The position numbers and the translations under genes were made by a program. The notes beneath the pieces are model-generated. The model was not told the DNA's origin, did no database searches, and was given only the letters and a program-made list of their open reading frames with translations. A stretch of DNA of 61,903 nucleotides from Parachlorella kessleri (lineage: Eukaryota; Chlorophyta; Trebouxiophyceae; Chlorellales; Chlorellaceae), in contig BBXU01002424.1 in NCBI GenBank assembly GCA_001598975.1, positions 1-61,903 on the forward strand, given 5' to 3'. Shown here piece by piece: positions 24,701-37,850 of this stretch (its first letter is position 1; each line of letters begins with the position of its first letter).

Positions 24701-27700
24701 CCATGGCCCGCGTTACGCGCGACATGTGAGCTGCCCCTCCTGGGCCATGCGGGTAGATGTATTATTGTGACCGCCCAAGGCTCGTTACGCTGGCGCGCAT
24801 GCCTGCTGGTTTGCTGGATGGTAAATTACTCAGTGGGTGGCCCAGTGGAATGAGGGAAAGCCGGCTGACGGAGAAAATGCTCTAAGCTGCTTTGCTGGTA
24901 CTGAGTGACATGAAAGAGTGGGAACAAGCTTAGCCACCAGGCAAGTGCTTGGCGATTGTGAGTAGTAGCGTTGCTCATCCACACAAATAAACATCCAGGC
25001 TGTATATTTCTTTGTTGCTATGCGGTGTGCAGGCTACGTAGCACCATGCAATGACATATTGCTCCTTCTTCCCTGCAGGCGTGCCAAGAACAATGAGAAG
25101 GTTGTCACCCTCAACGTGCTGGACTGCGCTGACTTCAAGCCAATCCAGCCGGAGATCTCTTGCCATGATTTCTTCAAGAAGTATTCTATCTGTGACGGGG
25201 CCGAGACTGACGACGATGGCCAAGGTATGATAAGTGGCCCGCAGACCAGCTCACTTGCTTTATTGTGATGCTCAGCGCTAAGCCCTGCGGGGCAGCCAGG
25301 TGTGTCGCAGTGCTGCTTGGAAGGCTCCTGGCGCTCCTTCAAACACATGCCACCTTCAGTCGGGACATAGCAACGAGCACTGCAACTCCCCTGCTTTGCA
25401 GCGCTGCCCATGCACAAGCTGAAGGACTGGCCGGTGGATGCCGGCTTTGGCGAGAAGCTGGCTCGCCATAACGATGACTTCCTGGACATGCTCAACAGGT
25501 AGGTGCTGTCTGTACAAGGGAACAGGTAGGTGCTGACTGGAAATGGGAGGTGTTGAGGTACATGGACACCACAGCGGTGCCGAGTATTGAGACCCTGGAT
25601 AGCGCTCTACAGGCATTGGTCGATTTGCCAGGGAGAAAGCTGCGACCCAGCTGTGACAAGAGCGGGGGAAGGGTCTCTTAGAGCAGGGAGCGTCTTCCTT
25701 GCAGGGCTGGAACATGGAGGATGCACTGTTGTCTATCGCACGCCGTGACTATGGGCATCGTCGCAATGCCCGCGCCCAGTCAGTGCTACAGCCTTCCCCT
25801 GCACTCTGACCTGCCAACCCAGCTGAAGCTGGTTGCTGCCTGCAGCTGCATGCCTGCCTACACCCACCCTACCTCACAGGCCACGGGCGTGCTCAACCTG
25901 GCCAACCACCTGCCCTGGTATGTCCTCAAGCCGGACTTGGGCCCCAAGGGATACATCGCCTACGGCAGGTGAGCGACGCCTAGTCGGCCACCATTTGGTT
26001 CAAAGTTTGCAATTGGTATGTTATGGGCTTCAATGGTGTGCGGGGTTCACTTCCCAGCATGTCCCGTAGTTGGTAATAAGACGCATTTGGACCCAGTGCC
26101 TTGCATTTGGCTGCTACTGGGGTACTTGCGGACACCTGAATGGCTAGTGTCAGAACAGAGAAGCTCGTTGCAGCCACTGGGCCAACGGCTGGCCAATGAA
26201 GCCGAAATTACTGGAGGATGAGCCTTGCCAATTTGGAGCTGGGCTGGTATTCGGCGCGGATGTCAGGCGCACTCATGGCTAACACCATGGCCAATTGAGG
26301 TCGTTGCCGAGGGACCAATGCTGCTGACATGGCTGTGTTGGTTGCGGAGGATATGAACAGTCTGCGCATGCTGGTCTCCACTGCAGGGAAACTGAGCACG
26401 AGGGTGAGGGTGACTCGGTGACCAAGCTGCACGAGGACCTGAGCGAAGCCAGTGAGTTCATGTTGGGGTAGTGTGTATAGCTGCCATGGAGGGAGCGGGC
26501 GATTTAACAGTAGTGGTCTGCTGTGCTGGCCTGCGACTAAGATACGGCCAGGTCAGCATTGGGAGTTGATTTGCCACTGGTCCTTGCGAAGGCGGTGATG
26601 TGATTCATGTCTGCCTGTGCTTGCAGTCAACATCATGTGCCACGTGCAGCTGCCGGCGGGCATGGAGCCCCCCAAGCCCCGCAGCGGCAGCGACCAGCCC
26701 TGGGACCCGCAACACTATGGCTACGCAGGTATGTGAAAGCCTCCCTTTCTCCCCATTCCAAGAACCGCATGCTGCCTGTGTATCACTTTTCTCCATCCCC
26801 AATGCGCGCTGTCGGATAAAAGGGGTATTGGTGACACCCTTGTAGCGAGGCTTGCGAAATCCTGAAGTCCAGCTGTGCTGTGCTGACCGCGTCATGGGAA
26901 GCACCTGCATGTCTCTTGTCGACCTGCCCTGTCCTGTCACCTGCTCTCCTGCCCCATAACTCTTGATGACCCCCTCACCCCTGCTCCCCTCGCACTGGCA
27001 GGCGCAGTGTGGGACATCTTCCGGTCGCAGGACCGCGACCAGCTGGTCGCCTTTCTGCTGGCTTGCGTGCGGGGCCAGCACCCGGAGCTGCCCGCCTTCT
27101 ACCACGGCGGCAAGCGGCTGACGGAGGAGGACGTGTACCACCCCATCCATGCGCAGGTGCGAGGCGGGCATGCTGGGCACGCTGTACCTGCTGTGCGCAA
27201 GGCAGCTATTGCTGTGTTAAGGCCTCAACATGCCGGGCCGCGCCGTAGTGTCCGACTACAACTGGAGTACAAGCTTGGGCTAATTGTACTCCTGCGGCAC
27301 CCTGTGGGTGATGACACACACTTGTGACACTTGCTGTGCATGCTGCGCAGTGCTTCATGTTGACGGAGGCACACCGCAAGGTGCTGCGACAGGAGTACAA
27401 CGTGCACCCCTGGCACATCGAGCAGGTAACAGACTTGACCCTGAAAGCAGTCCAAAATTGCCTTCTGACTACATCTCTGGCATGGAGCACTGATTGGTGG
27501 TGACCTTGCCTGCACGTGCAACACCAGGCCTGCTAGACCTGTTGGTGGTGTGTTACGGAACAGTGCTCGGAAGCGGCCTCTTGTTTGCCCCTTGCAGTAC
27601 TGCTGGGAGGGCGTGTTTGTGCCGGGCGGCACCCCCCACCAAGTGCGCAACCTGCGGTCGAGCATCAAGGTAGGTGACGGTTGTTTCAGCCGGGACACGG

Positions 27701-28987
27701 CATGTGAGGGAGGGGTGCGGATGCGTGGCACTCACACGGGTACATTTGTGCCTTGCAATGGCGGGTGCTCAAGCGGTGCAGAGGTTTGAAGGCAATGAGA
27801 GCAGCTGTGGTGGATGAAATGTGGAACCCAGCGACAGCAGGCGTGACAGAGATATGGGTGGCTGGCCAGCCTGCGCCATGCTTGTAGGCCATGCCATTGC
27901 ACTTATGCTAACCAGCCCTTCAGCCTTAGACTCCTCTTAACTCCAGTCTGTCATATCCAACTGTGGTATCCTGCATCGCCAGTGTGGTTGTTGAGTTCCC
28001 TTCACAGGTAGCACTGGACTTTGTGACTCCTGAGGCGCTGGAGCAGTGCACCCGCCTTCGGGGGGAGTTCCGGTGGGTGGCTGTTGTGCTGCATCGTCTT
28101 CATATGTAATGATTCCAGGCCACCAGCTCTTCTTGGCATGGGACTACGGTGGCTGCCCGCACTGCCTTGAAGCCTCGACAAGGGCCTGTGCGGTGGTGCC
28201 TGCCATGCTCCCGTGCTAGCTCAGCGCAGGGCAGGAATGCTTGCATGGGGAGATGGAGTGGGTGCAGGGGTCTGTGGGCCCATGGCAGCCTCCCCAGCTT
28301 CCTTTCTGCCCCAAGGTGCAAGGAGCTAGCTTGTGGGGCTCCCATTTGAGGGTCATTGAAATGCTGGACTCCTTAGCCAATACACTGAGGTGCATTCTTC
28401 CCCGTCTTCTGGCAGAATGGCAGAATGTGCAGGAAGGGCTTTCGCCCTGCCGCCTTATCCTTGCAGGAAGCTGGTGCTGGGTGACGCCATGCGGGAGGAG
28501 GACCCGGGCAGCTACCACTATTCCGACAGGCTGCAGGTGATGAGGCGGCTCAGGGGAGTGGGTGGCAGCTGCGGGGGGCATGGCAGCAGTGGCGCATGTG
28601 TTATGGCGGCATACAGGCGCCACTGTGCATTCTGGTTGCTAAAGGGACGGCCCGTAAGGGATCCTTAGTAGCTTGCGGACTTGCATGCTTTTGAGCCTGG
28701 TGTGGGTGGCTATGATGGTATGGCAGAGAGTTCTGTGCAACTGCAAGCCCCATCCTGAGCGACACTTGGCGTGTTGAGACACCTGCTGTGGTTTGTCACA
28801 AGCTTGGTTGAGAGGAAGGGTAACGCCTGCTACACTCTCCTTACCCGCCTTGCCCTGCCTCCCTGCGCTGCAGGTCCGAAACATGATCGTTGGGGGCCTG
28901 GAGTGGGCGCTGGACAAGCTGGAGCAGTACCAGGAGCGAGTTCAGCATGCTGTCGGGGGCCCACAAGTGGCTAGCAGACAGGGCTAG
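15706..28987 (+). CDS. KDM3/IBM1-type JmjC histone demethylase, 1883 aa, 31 exons
   Basis: JmjC Fe(II)/2-oxoglutarate oxygenase of the KDM3 family, which removes H3K9 mono- and dimethylation; nuclear. Exons: 15706-15918, 16152-16299, 16533-16823, 17073-17177, 17397-17507, 17710-17836, 18025-18119, 18392-18571, 18802-20179, 20334-20418, 20585-20715, 21030-21140, 21404-21554, 22005-22089, 22270-22392, 22565-22662, 22935-23645, 23844-23909, 24161-24315, 24522-24725, 25079-25224, 25402-25498, 25846-25968, 26387-26451, 26627-26728, 27002-27156, 27351-27425, 27598-27669, 28008-28072, 28467-28536, 28874-28987. Order: coiled-coil-like segment (about 185-220); possible Tudor-like fold (about 290-360); long disordered A/Q/G-rich part; zf-4CXXC_R1 zinc finger (about 915-1010); KDM3 zinc finger ERVLCNQC (about 1070); disordered insert; JmjC domain. 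Iron ligands are H and D of TKLHED (His about 1660) and H of TPHQVRNL (about 1791). The start is the first ATG after an in-frame stop; exon 14's 3' end is the least certain junction. Confidence 0.9.
15919..15924 (+). other. GC-type splice donor (GCAAGT) of the first KDM3 intron
   Basis: The exon ends CCTAAG and the intron begins GCAAGT. The next exon from 16152 continues in phase (APLPK then DGDRWDES). Without splicing here the frame ends within about 45 codons. Confidence 0.65.
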
Positions 28988-29115
28988 CTCCAAGATTGGC
29001 CAGCGGGAGCAGTATGATGTGCGAGTGCAGCACACTGTGGAGGGGCGGCAGTAGCCATGGAGCATGACTACCCCGGTGGTGGCAGCCTTGGCAGCCAGGG
29101 TTGACAGAGCAGTGG

Positions 29116-29147
29116 CCCCAGCAGTGTGTGGCCACACACTGCTGGGG
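29116..29147. repeat. 32-bp perfect palindrome, no loop
   Basis: CCCCAGCAGTGTGTGG is followed directly by its reverse complement. It starts 128 bp after the KDM3 stop codon and so probably lies in that mRNA's 3' untranslated region, where it would form a tight GC-rich hairpin. Confidence 0.95.
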
Positions 29148-29558
29148 CGGCGTAGGTAGGGAGAAATGGCTGGGACTTGGCGCAGATGAGCAGCAGCGAT
29201 GTAGCAAGATGAATCAAGGTGTCAAAATGGTAATAGCAGGGAGAAAGGCCAGCTTGATACATTAGCGCTCGTGCTGGCGTGGAGAAAGGCCGCATAAAGG
29301 TTCTTTAAGTAGCATGCAAATGTTGAGGCGGCCCAGCTAAACTGCCTTCCATGGCCGAGGCAGTTTGTTGCTGATATGTAGGGAGTGTGTAGGGAGTATT
29401 TGAGAGGGCTTGTTCACTGGGCTTGCCAGGGTATCTATTTATTAGTCAGGGTGGATCGAATCCGGGCACTCTTTCTCTTGCTCCCCAGCTATGCACTTGC
29501 TTGCTTGACTTTGTATTTCTTGCTTAAACATATACCCAGGCAGGTTGAGTGTCAGATG

Positions 29559-29563
29559 TTACA
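29559..29563 (-). terminator. candidate TGTAA polyadenylation signal for histone H3
   Basis: TTACA on the plus strand, about 300 bp downstream of the H3 stop. This suggests a polyadenylated replacement-type H3 message rather than a stem-loop-terminated replication type; I saw no obvious histone stem-loop next to the stop. Confidence 0.35.
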
Positions 29564-29865
29564 CGCCGGCCCGAGTCGCAACATACACACAGTACAAGTC
29601 AATCCAAGTACATGACCCCTGGATGCAAAGGCAAAGAAAGGCTCACTAGAGCCCTAACAACCAGCATTCATACTCACTCGTCCATGCACAATTATAGCAT
29701 GCAATCGCTACGCGCCACAAGTCACTAGAGATCTCTGTCAAGCAAGTGCTCATCGAGACATTTGCTGGGTGCTCTACAGCAGCAGCAATTGCAGGGGTCC
29801 ACCAAGTGTAAGAGTGCTTGTGTACAGTATGTCTCTGTAACCAAGACCACCCAGCAGCCACCGCT

Positions 29866-30930
<1,065 letters not shown>

Positions 30931-31459
30931 GTTCGCTTGTTTGTTTAACCTTCTGGAGAGATGGAGCAGCAGCTGGTGTGTGGAGTTTTCAAGGGACCTA
31001 GCATGCCGGGGGTCTCGAATAAATTGAAAGCAGAAATGAAATCAAAAAAGCTGGGAAATTTCACCATGTTGCAACCGGTACCCTGCCTCAGGCATTGTTG
31101 GACCCTGGAAATAATCATCATGTATTAGACTGTACGTTTCGAGTCTCTTGATGTCAGATTTGAGAAGCCTCTGAGCCCAGAAGCTTAACAGGGTCAGGGT
31201 GCTCCCCTGTTTATTTTTCTCCCTCCCTTGTCCTGCCAGTGTTGAATTTTGCGCAGCAGTCGAAGTACCTGGCTGTTAAGCGCCTAAGGCCAGCTTTAAA
31301 CTCCGCAGATATGCAGTTAGTGCAGCTGCATGTTTCGGCGCCCTCATTGCTCATAAGCGGGAACCCATGCAAGGTTGACTACCAAGTCCTCAGCCTCCTA
31401 AGACGTCAATCCAGCGATTAGTTTTATACCGGGTGTTGGGTGGCACAGCTGTGATCGTC
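30931..31459. promoter_or_regulatory. bidirectional promoter region, histone H3 / succinyl-CoA ligase
   Basis: 529 bp between two divergent start codons. It contains an AT-rich minus-strand motif (AATTTATTCG, near 31018-31027) about 90-100 bp upstream of the H3 start that could serve as a TATA element, and C/T-rich tracts on the ligase side (31205-31235). No further sites can be assigned from sequence alone. Confidence 0.45.
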
Positions 31460-34400
31460 ATGTTCAGGCACGCCAAGAAGGCACTTGAACAGGGGGCGAG
31501 GGCCCTGAAGAATTCACAGCTACAGCAACAGCGCTTTCTGAATGTGCATGAGTATCAGGCAAGTTGGGTCTATAGGTTTCTTGTTGGGGGCAGATGCAAA
31601 GGTGCCGCATCCCAACTACTCCTTGAGTAAACCCTTGCACGTTTGCTTTCCGCAGGGCGCCCAGTTGATGAGTCAGTATGGAATCAACGTGCCACCCGGC
31701 ATCCCAGTGTTCAAGCTGGATCAGCTTGACGCCGCGGTTCAGAAGATGAAAAACGATGAGGGGCTGGTGGGTTGCAGCGGTGGCTGTCGGGGCTCCAAGG
31801 AAACCTGAGTGCTCTATCTTCCAAAACTGCGGGCTATCCCGCTACAACAGGCGAAGGCAGTGACCCTTGGGCGATGGCAGTGACCTCTGACCTGGCGCAG
31901 CAGCTTCAACTCTCAGCAGCTAAACAGAAAGATCTGTCAAGTCTGGCAGCCCTCCATCCCATGCACTGCGTTGCTGTGCCTCCCGCAGGTGGTCCTTAAA
32001 TCACAAATCCTGGCTGGCGGCCGTGGCTTGGGTACCTTCACAAATGGCCTGAAGGGCGGAGTGCACATCTGCAAAGCTGAGGAGGCACCTAAGCTGGCTA
32101 AGCAGATGCTGGGGGCAACGCTGGTTACAAAGCAGGTGCGGAACAAAATTGGAGCTGGTATCCGGCGACTTTGAATGTGACTGGCGCCTAAGGCATGGGG
32201 ACACTGGTGGCCTTCCACCCACCAACACTGCTGTGGGTGCGGGGGCTAGCAGGAAAAGTGTTCCTGATGTTACAGAGCACAGGCAGCCACTGTGTACCAG
32301 CAGTCCTTAGAACCCAGATCACTGCCAGGTGTTCTCAGAAGTGATCTTCCACCGTCTGCTTCTTAGACCGGCTTATGGTGTGCATGGCTGCCTGGGATCT
32401 GAACTGGCGGGGGTGAATTCTCCCCAGTCCTGGTCGGTTGTTAACGCTGCTGCCTGGCGCATGGCAAGCTGCATCGGAGAAAAGCTGGTTTACTGCAACA
32501 CACGCCACCGTCTGCTCGTAGTAATGCTATCAATCAGTCAAATCGGGGGAGTTGCAACTCCTGTGGCTCTGTTGGGAGCTGTGCTGCGGGCTACCATAGT
32601 CATATCTTTGGTGGCCTCAGGAACATGCAGGCACAGCTCCATCCTGTGGAGTGGGCTTCCCCTAGAGATATCTATGCTAGAGGTTTTCCTAGCGAGCCTT
32701 ACCGGTCGAAAGCGTTATTTGGTGTGATGGCTGCACTTTGGAGGCGCAAAGCAGACGAGCAGGAAGGAGGGTACAACCTTAGCGCAGCAGTCAGTCAGGA
32801 CAGGTTGCTTGTTTCAAGTAACTTTGAGTCGTATGTACTTGGCAGGCAACAGCGTGCTATGTACTGATGTGGCTAAATGGTGGCCCGTGTGCTGCCCCTT
32901 GCCGGTAAGTGGCTTGAACCCCGGAAGGTAGGGGTAGGTTCACCAGATTCTGCGAACCGACCCCCCCCCCCCACCCACACACACACCCTCAACACCTAGT
33001 TGCCCATCATACTTTCAGCACCCATCACTCGGTGCTCACCCACCCACCACTCACTGTTCCTGTGCCCCGCAGACCGGCGCCCATGGCAAGCCCGTGAACA
33101 CGCTGTATGTGGCCAACAAGATGGAGCTGAAGCGGGAGATGTACTTTGCCATCCTGCTGGACAGGCAGACCGCGGGGCCAGTCATGATTGGCTGCAGGTG
33201 TGGCGGGAAGGCTTCCGGGCACTGCTGGACTGCTTTTCAGGCTATGTATGGGCAAACAACATCCCCCCACGGCTACGTCTGTTACTGTGATCGCAAAGAC
33301 TATGGCTGTTGATGGCTGCAGCGCCAGGAGGCCGGGTGAGGTGATGGACGCCACCCGCCGCCGAAGCTGTCTGCCTACTACTGACTGTGCTGCAGTGAGG
33401 GCGGTACCAGCATCGAGGATTTGGCCGAGAAGTACCCTGACAAGATCATCAAGATCCCCATCGACATCCGCACCGGCATCACCGATGAGCAGGCCATGCA
33501 GGTGGGCGGGGCGGGGCGGCTGGCTGCCTGGCTCCTGCGCCCACAGTCGCAAGTTGAGGCCTCCTGTTGGTACTCTGCCCTTGCTGGCAGTGGGCGACCG
33601 GCATGAAGTGCAGGGGCCCGCTGTTTACAAGCAGTAGCCATGCGGCTGGGCTGTGGGGGCCTTGCAGCCTGGCCCTCGGGCTATACATGCTCTGCAGAAC
33701 CTGTAGGACACACCTGAAGGTGCTGTAGGCCGCACTATTCCCGAGCCAGTTCGCTTGGGCTGCCCTTGTCTGTGTGGCGAGGTGGGAGAAGGCGCCATGC
33801 TTGCTTCCCTTGGGGCGGTGCAGATGGTGGAGGGGCTCAAGGTAACAACGGATAAGAAGGCGGCGGCGGAGCAGATCAAGGGGCTGTACAACCTGTTTGT
33901 GGAGAAGGACTGCACAATGGTGGAGGTGGGTGTCGCCTGATGGGAATCCATTTGGGATGCTTGGCGGACTATGTAGCCTCTGCTACTGGCAACCAACCTG
34001 GATTCTTTGGGATATGTTTTAGTTGATCTGAGTCATCAAAGTCCTTCGAGTGTAGGAGTGGCTTTACTTAATGCATACCCATTGTTTGTGGTGATGCCGA
34101 GGGGGAGGACTGTGCCTTGGTGGTGGTAGCTGTTGTACTGACCGGTGCCCGGATGGGATTACCGGCGGGATTGTAGTGAGACAGCTTGTTTATAGCCCAG
34201 GGCGTCGGCTTGATGGTTACACATGTTGACCGCCGCGAAGGTTGAAGAACTACCTCTGACTCAGCGGCCTCCATGTGACTTGGCTGCAGGTCAACCCTCT
34301 TGCCGAGACCTCAGACAGGATGGTGGCAGCGGACGCCAAGCTGGGCTTTGATGACAACGCAGCCTTCCGGCAGAAGGAGCTGTTCGACATGCGGGATGAG

Positions 34401-35769
34401 TCACAGGAGGACCCCAGGTGAGTCATGCAGTGGGTTCCACCCAGCCAAGGCAGGGCCGGTTATGCATTTCAATCACATGCAGGAACCGTTGCTCTCCCCT
34501 GCTCCTTCCGTGTCATGTGGCGGAAGATAGTAGCATTTTTCCCAACCTGGGTGCGGCAGGGTTTGCTTAGCTGCCGGCGTCAGCCTGGCGCAACCACTGG
34601 CACGCACCCCACCCCCACCACCGCCCTTCCCCCTGCGCACCTTGCAGGGAGGTGGCAGCCCACAAGTACGACCTCAACTACATCGGCCTGGATGGCAACA
34701 TCGGGTGCATGGTGAATGGTGCGGGGCTGGCCATGGCGACCATGGACATCATCAAGCTGCGGGGCGGCGCGCCTGCCAACTTCCTGGATGTGGGCGGCAA
34801 CGCTTCAGAGGAGCAGGTGGGCTGCGGAAATTGTAAGGTGCCGGGTGCAGGGGTTGACTGTACGTATTGGCTACCCTAATGGACAGTGCTTGGGAGTCAC
34901 AGGAACGTTTCTGGGCAGCGGTAAGTAGCAGTAGCCTTGTTTACGTCATGGATAGTGCAGTTGCAGATTGTCTCTCCACCGCCTTCATGGCGTTAGTCGT
35001 GTGGCAGCCCCGTGCATGTCCAGCGTCAGTGCGCCTGGTGGCAGCATGCTGTGAAATTCACAAAGGCACCTCTCTTGGTGCAGTGTGAGATTACCTGTAG
35101 ACCAGGCCAGCAAGCAGGCCACCAGTCTCCTTTTGCTTCCTTGTGCAGGTGGTGGCTGCCTTCAAGATCTTGACGGGCGACAACCAGGTGAAGGCCATAC
35201 TGGTGAACATCTTCGGTGGCATCATGCGCTGCGACGTCATTGCGTCAGGCATTGTCAATGCCGCCAAGCAGGTGAGCCCTGCGTTGCGGATGTGGTAGTC
35301 GACCACGACTGGGTCTGCGATTTTGGTTGACTTGTAGCATAGCTGCGCCCCACTAATTGGCCACTGGCAAGCGCTCAGGGGCCTCCGCCTTGTGGGTGCT
35401 GCTTTCTTCCCTGGCGCTGCTGCGGCAGTCTGCCAAGCATGTGGTGCACTGCTTGCCATTGACTTGCACTTGCTGGTTGGTCTGGCTCACCTCAACGCTC
35501 TCATGCTCGTCCCACCTTCAACATGTGTTCTCCATGCCTAGGACTTGCTGCACATGTGCTTGCTCCCGCTGACCCTGCCAGCCACTCTCTAGTCATTGGC
35601 ACAACATCTTCTCATGCTGCAGGTGGGCGTCAAGGTGCCTCTCATAGTGCGGCTGGAGGGCACCAACGTGGAGGAGGGCAAGCGCATACTCAAGAACTCA
35701 GACGTGGCAATCATACCCGCCACCGACCTCGACGATGCAGCCACCAAGGCGGTGGAGTCCCTGGCCTGA
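31460..35769 (+). CDS. SUCLA2: succinyl-CoA ligase (ADP/GDP-forming) beta subunit, mitochondrial, 418 aa
   Basis: Beta subunit of the TCA-cycle enzyme converting succinyl-CoA plus NDP and phosphate to succinate, CoA and NTP, acting with an alpha subunit in the mitochondrial matrix. Exons are 31460-31558, 31656-31766, 31989-32135, 33073-33197, 33396-33501, 33824-33925, 34290-34417, 34647-34815, 35149-35271 and 35623-35769, all in phase. A basic N-terminal leader ([19 protein letters not shown]) fits a mitochondrial presequence. Then come the ATP-grasp start [31 protein letters not shown], the loop [24 protein letters not shown], and the CoA-ligase part ([28 protein letters not shown]). The first ATG in frame is 31460; the first intron uses a GC donor. 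The symbol follows the human ADP-type name; nucleotide specificity cannot be read here. Confidence 0.96.
31559..31564 (+). other. GC-type splice donor (GCAAGT), first ligase intron
   Basis: The exon ends GAGTATCAG (Glu-Tyr-Gln) and the intron begins GCAAGT. The next exon at 31656 resumes GAQLMSQYG, exactly continuing the conserved HEYQG... region, so the junction is well supported by protein homology. Confidence 0.85.
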
Positions 35770-36684
35770 GGTCTCTGAAATGCCTCCTACGGTTGGTGGA
35801 GCGTGCGCACTTCCTGTTGATGCCCGTTGGGTGGCAGTGCAGGGATCTGGTGTGGGTATGGGCCAGTTGACAGCTCTGTGAGTTCCTACTCTTCCTTGCT
35901 GCTCTTGCCTGCACGATCTGGCTGAGCACTGAGTGCTAGCCCTGGCCGGGCATGCGGCAGATGCATGGGACCGCGTTTGAACCAGTAGGGAAGGCTGGCA
36001 TCATGCTGGGATGCCAGATGCTGCCACAAAATGCACCTTGTGTGCAAGATGGCCACTGCCAGTGTGACTGGCATAGCAGCAGTCCTGTCGTTCAGAGCAC
36101 GGGCAGGCATGTTGTTGGAATGCAGTGTTCTGCGCTAGTCCGAGGGCTGGTGTAATGTTGTTGGTCATCTCATGGCAGGTGTGGCACCTGCAGATCCCTC
36201 TTTGGGCCATTACTTTTTATTTGCTGATCCTGTCCTTAGTTGCTGATAGACTTCTGGTTGATATTGGGCAAGCGTCGCAATGCTGAGCATTGCCTTGGGT
36301 TGGGTTGGAGCATCCTCAGAGCAACTCAGCTGGCTGGCATGAGAAGGAGTGAAATGAGGATGCGCTTTGCAACTGGCACATCTAATCAGCCAAAGTGATT
36401 GTATATGATAGGATTTGTCTGATGGACGGTTACTGACTTCCTCTGTTGCTTGTCTATATATATGATCTCTCACTGTAACACATCCTGTTTGTGGAGGTTT
36501 GAATTACCAGCAGGATTTGGGCATTTGCGGTGCTATAACAAACAACTCTTGCTGCATTGCCTTCAACAGGGACAGGCTGGAAGTCACCGAAGAGGCACCA
36601 TGCGGCCATGGCCGTACCCTTGTACCGGCTGGGCTGGGACGAGCTGCGCATGAGCGACTCAAAACTTGCATTTCGCACACAGTC
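35770..36684 (+). other. 3' region of the ligase gene and upstream region of the next gene
   Basis: About 0.9 kb without a supported exon. A TGTAA at 36151-36155 may end the ligase transcript. An in-frame open stretch precedes the ATG at 36685, so an upstream exon or longer N-terminus of the next protein is possible. Confidence 0.4.
36151..36155 (+). terminator. candidate TGTAA polyadenylation signal, succinyl-CoA ligase beta
   Basis: TGTAA in GGCTGGTGTAATG, about 385 bp after the stop at 35769. Confidence 0.45.
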
Positions 36685-37778
36685 ATGGCGCCCTTGGGCT
36701 CGAAAGCTGTCGCAGCTCTGCTGGGCTGTGCCAAGCAGTTGCGGCTAGAGCCTTCCTTGCAATTTAAAGCCCTCAGCATATTTGCTGACAGCTATCTGCC
36801 TGCTGTGGGCTCTAAGCTTGTATCAATAGAGCCCAGCGTGTTAGAGCCAGCAGAATGGCAGCTGCTCCTGTCAGCTGTGGCCTGCCTGCTGCTGCTGGTT
36901 CATCAGGACTCCGGGCAGCTTGTACAGCCTGGAAAGACTGACCAGCACCTAGTCAGGATATACCGAGCTGCCGGTGTGGTATGTGGCAGCGCAGATGTAG
37001 CAGGTAACCCCCTAGCAATAGGCGTTTATGACACAAGATTGAGATGCTGGACAGGCTGTTGGAGATACCTGGGACAACCCAGGCTAAGGTCTTTGCAAGG
37101 TAAGGCAACGTCCTGAGACAGCTCGCCTAAAACCGTGCAGGTGTTGGGGCCGGAGTTCGAACAGCGCTTCAGCAGTAATGACCTGGTTCAGATGGAGGCT
37201 ATTGTGGCCCAGGCAGTGGGCCCTGTTGAGCCTAGGCGCAACACCATCACCTTCTTGAAGGAATACTTTCAACAGATCCAGCAGGTACATGATGGACATC
37301 AAGAACCTTCGCATGGGTCAGGTGTGCCTCCATGCGCATATCCGTAGTCACCTCCCTTAACAGTTTAGCTTTGCAGGCTGGGATCAAGGCCTTCAACAGC
37401 ATTGAAATAGACGTCTGCTATGTAATACTGGAGCTGCTGTATATTGACGGAGCCGGGCAGTTCAAGGGCACCATCGACCGAGGTGGCAAGCTTATGGCAG
37501 GTGGGTGATGTCGGCAAGGCTGCAGGGCAAGTCTGGTGCCCACCGCCGGAGTCACCTGACGGTCAGTGTGGGTTGCAATAAGTGTCTCTACGTGGACATT
37601 CTGCGGTGTCCTTGCTATTGCAGCGGCGCTCATCACGGCCGCCTTTGCCATTGCGGCGCCGCCAGCAGAAGTCAAGGCATCCCTGCCCTTCCTAGCCTGG
37701 CTCTCCGAGCTCTCAGGCTTCCCCAAGGAGGTCATCAAGAGCCAGGCTGCCTCCATACTCCAACATGTGATGCCATAG
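36685..37778 (+). CDS. unidentified small helical protein, about 238 aa
   Basis: Four exons fit one frame: 36685-36978, 37141-37284, 37377-37500 and 37624-37778. Exon 1 is rich in Ala/Leu helices (SKAVAALLGCAKQLRLEPS, FKALSIFADSYL), vaguely like a cyclin box. Exon 2 contains VLGPEFEQRFSSNDLVQMEA, and exon 3 FNSIEIDVCYVILELLYIDG. The last exon is Ala-rich and ends ILQHVMP. An additional small exon around 37036-37096 (EMLDRLLEIPGTTQAK) looks protein-like but breaks phase unless a weak donor is used. The start is uncertain because the frame is open upstream. The cyclin resemblance is weak and only a suggestion. A TGTAA lies 45 bp after the stop. Confidence 0.55.
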
Positions 37779-37822
37779 CCATCAGTGTTTCTCGACGCGC
37801 CTCCATAACACCAAGTAGAAGA

Positions 37823-37827
37823 TGTAA
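37823..37827 (+). terminator. candidate TGTAA polyadenylation signal
   Basis: TGTAA in AAGATGTAATGG, 45 bp after the stop at 37778. Confidence 0.5.
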
Positions 37828-37850
37828 TGGGATAATCATGAGTTTTGTAG

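Larger units (their letters stand above)
28988..29865. other. convergent 3' region between KDM3 and histone H3
   Basis: No gene is seen. It holds a 32-bp perfect palindrome (29116-29147), a plus-strand TGTAA at 29836-29840 that could end the KDM3 transcript, and a minus-strand TGTAA at 29559-29563 that could end the H3 transcript. If both are used the two 3' ends overlap. Confidence 0.45.

Noticed and set aside
32136..33072. ORFs of 80-132 codons in the third ligase intron
   Set aside because: They lack protein-like composition and the flanking exons join in phase without them. The C-rich tract near 32962 marks ordinary intron sequence.
37030..37099. Small exon EMLDRLLEIPGTTQAK in the unidentified gene
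   Set aside because: It is protein-like, but the natural donor at 37100 breaks the frame into the next exon. Using a weak donor after AAG would rescue it, so it is left out but remains possible.
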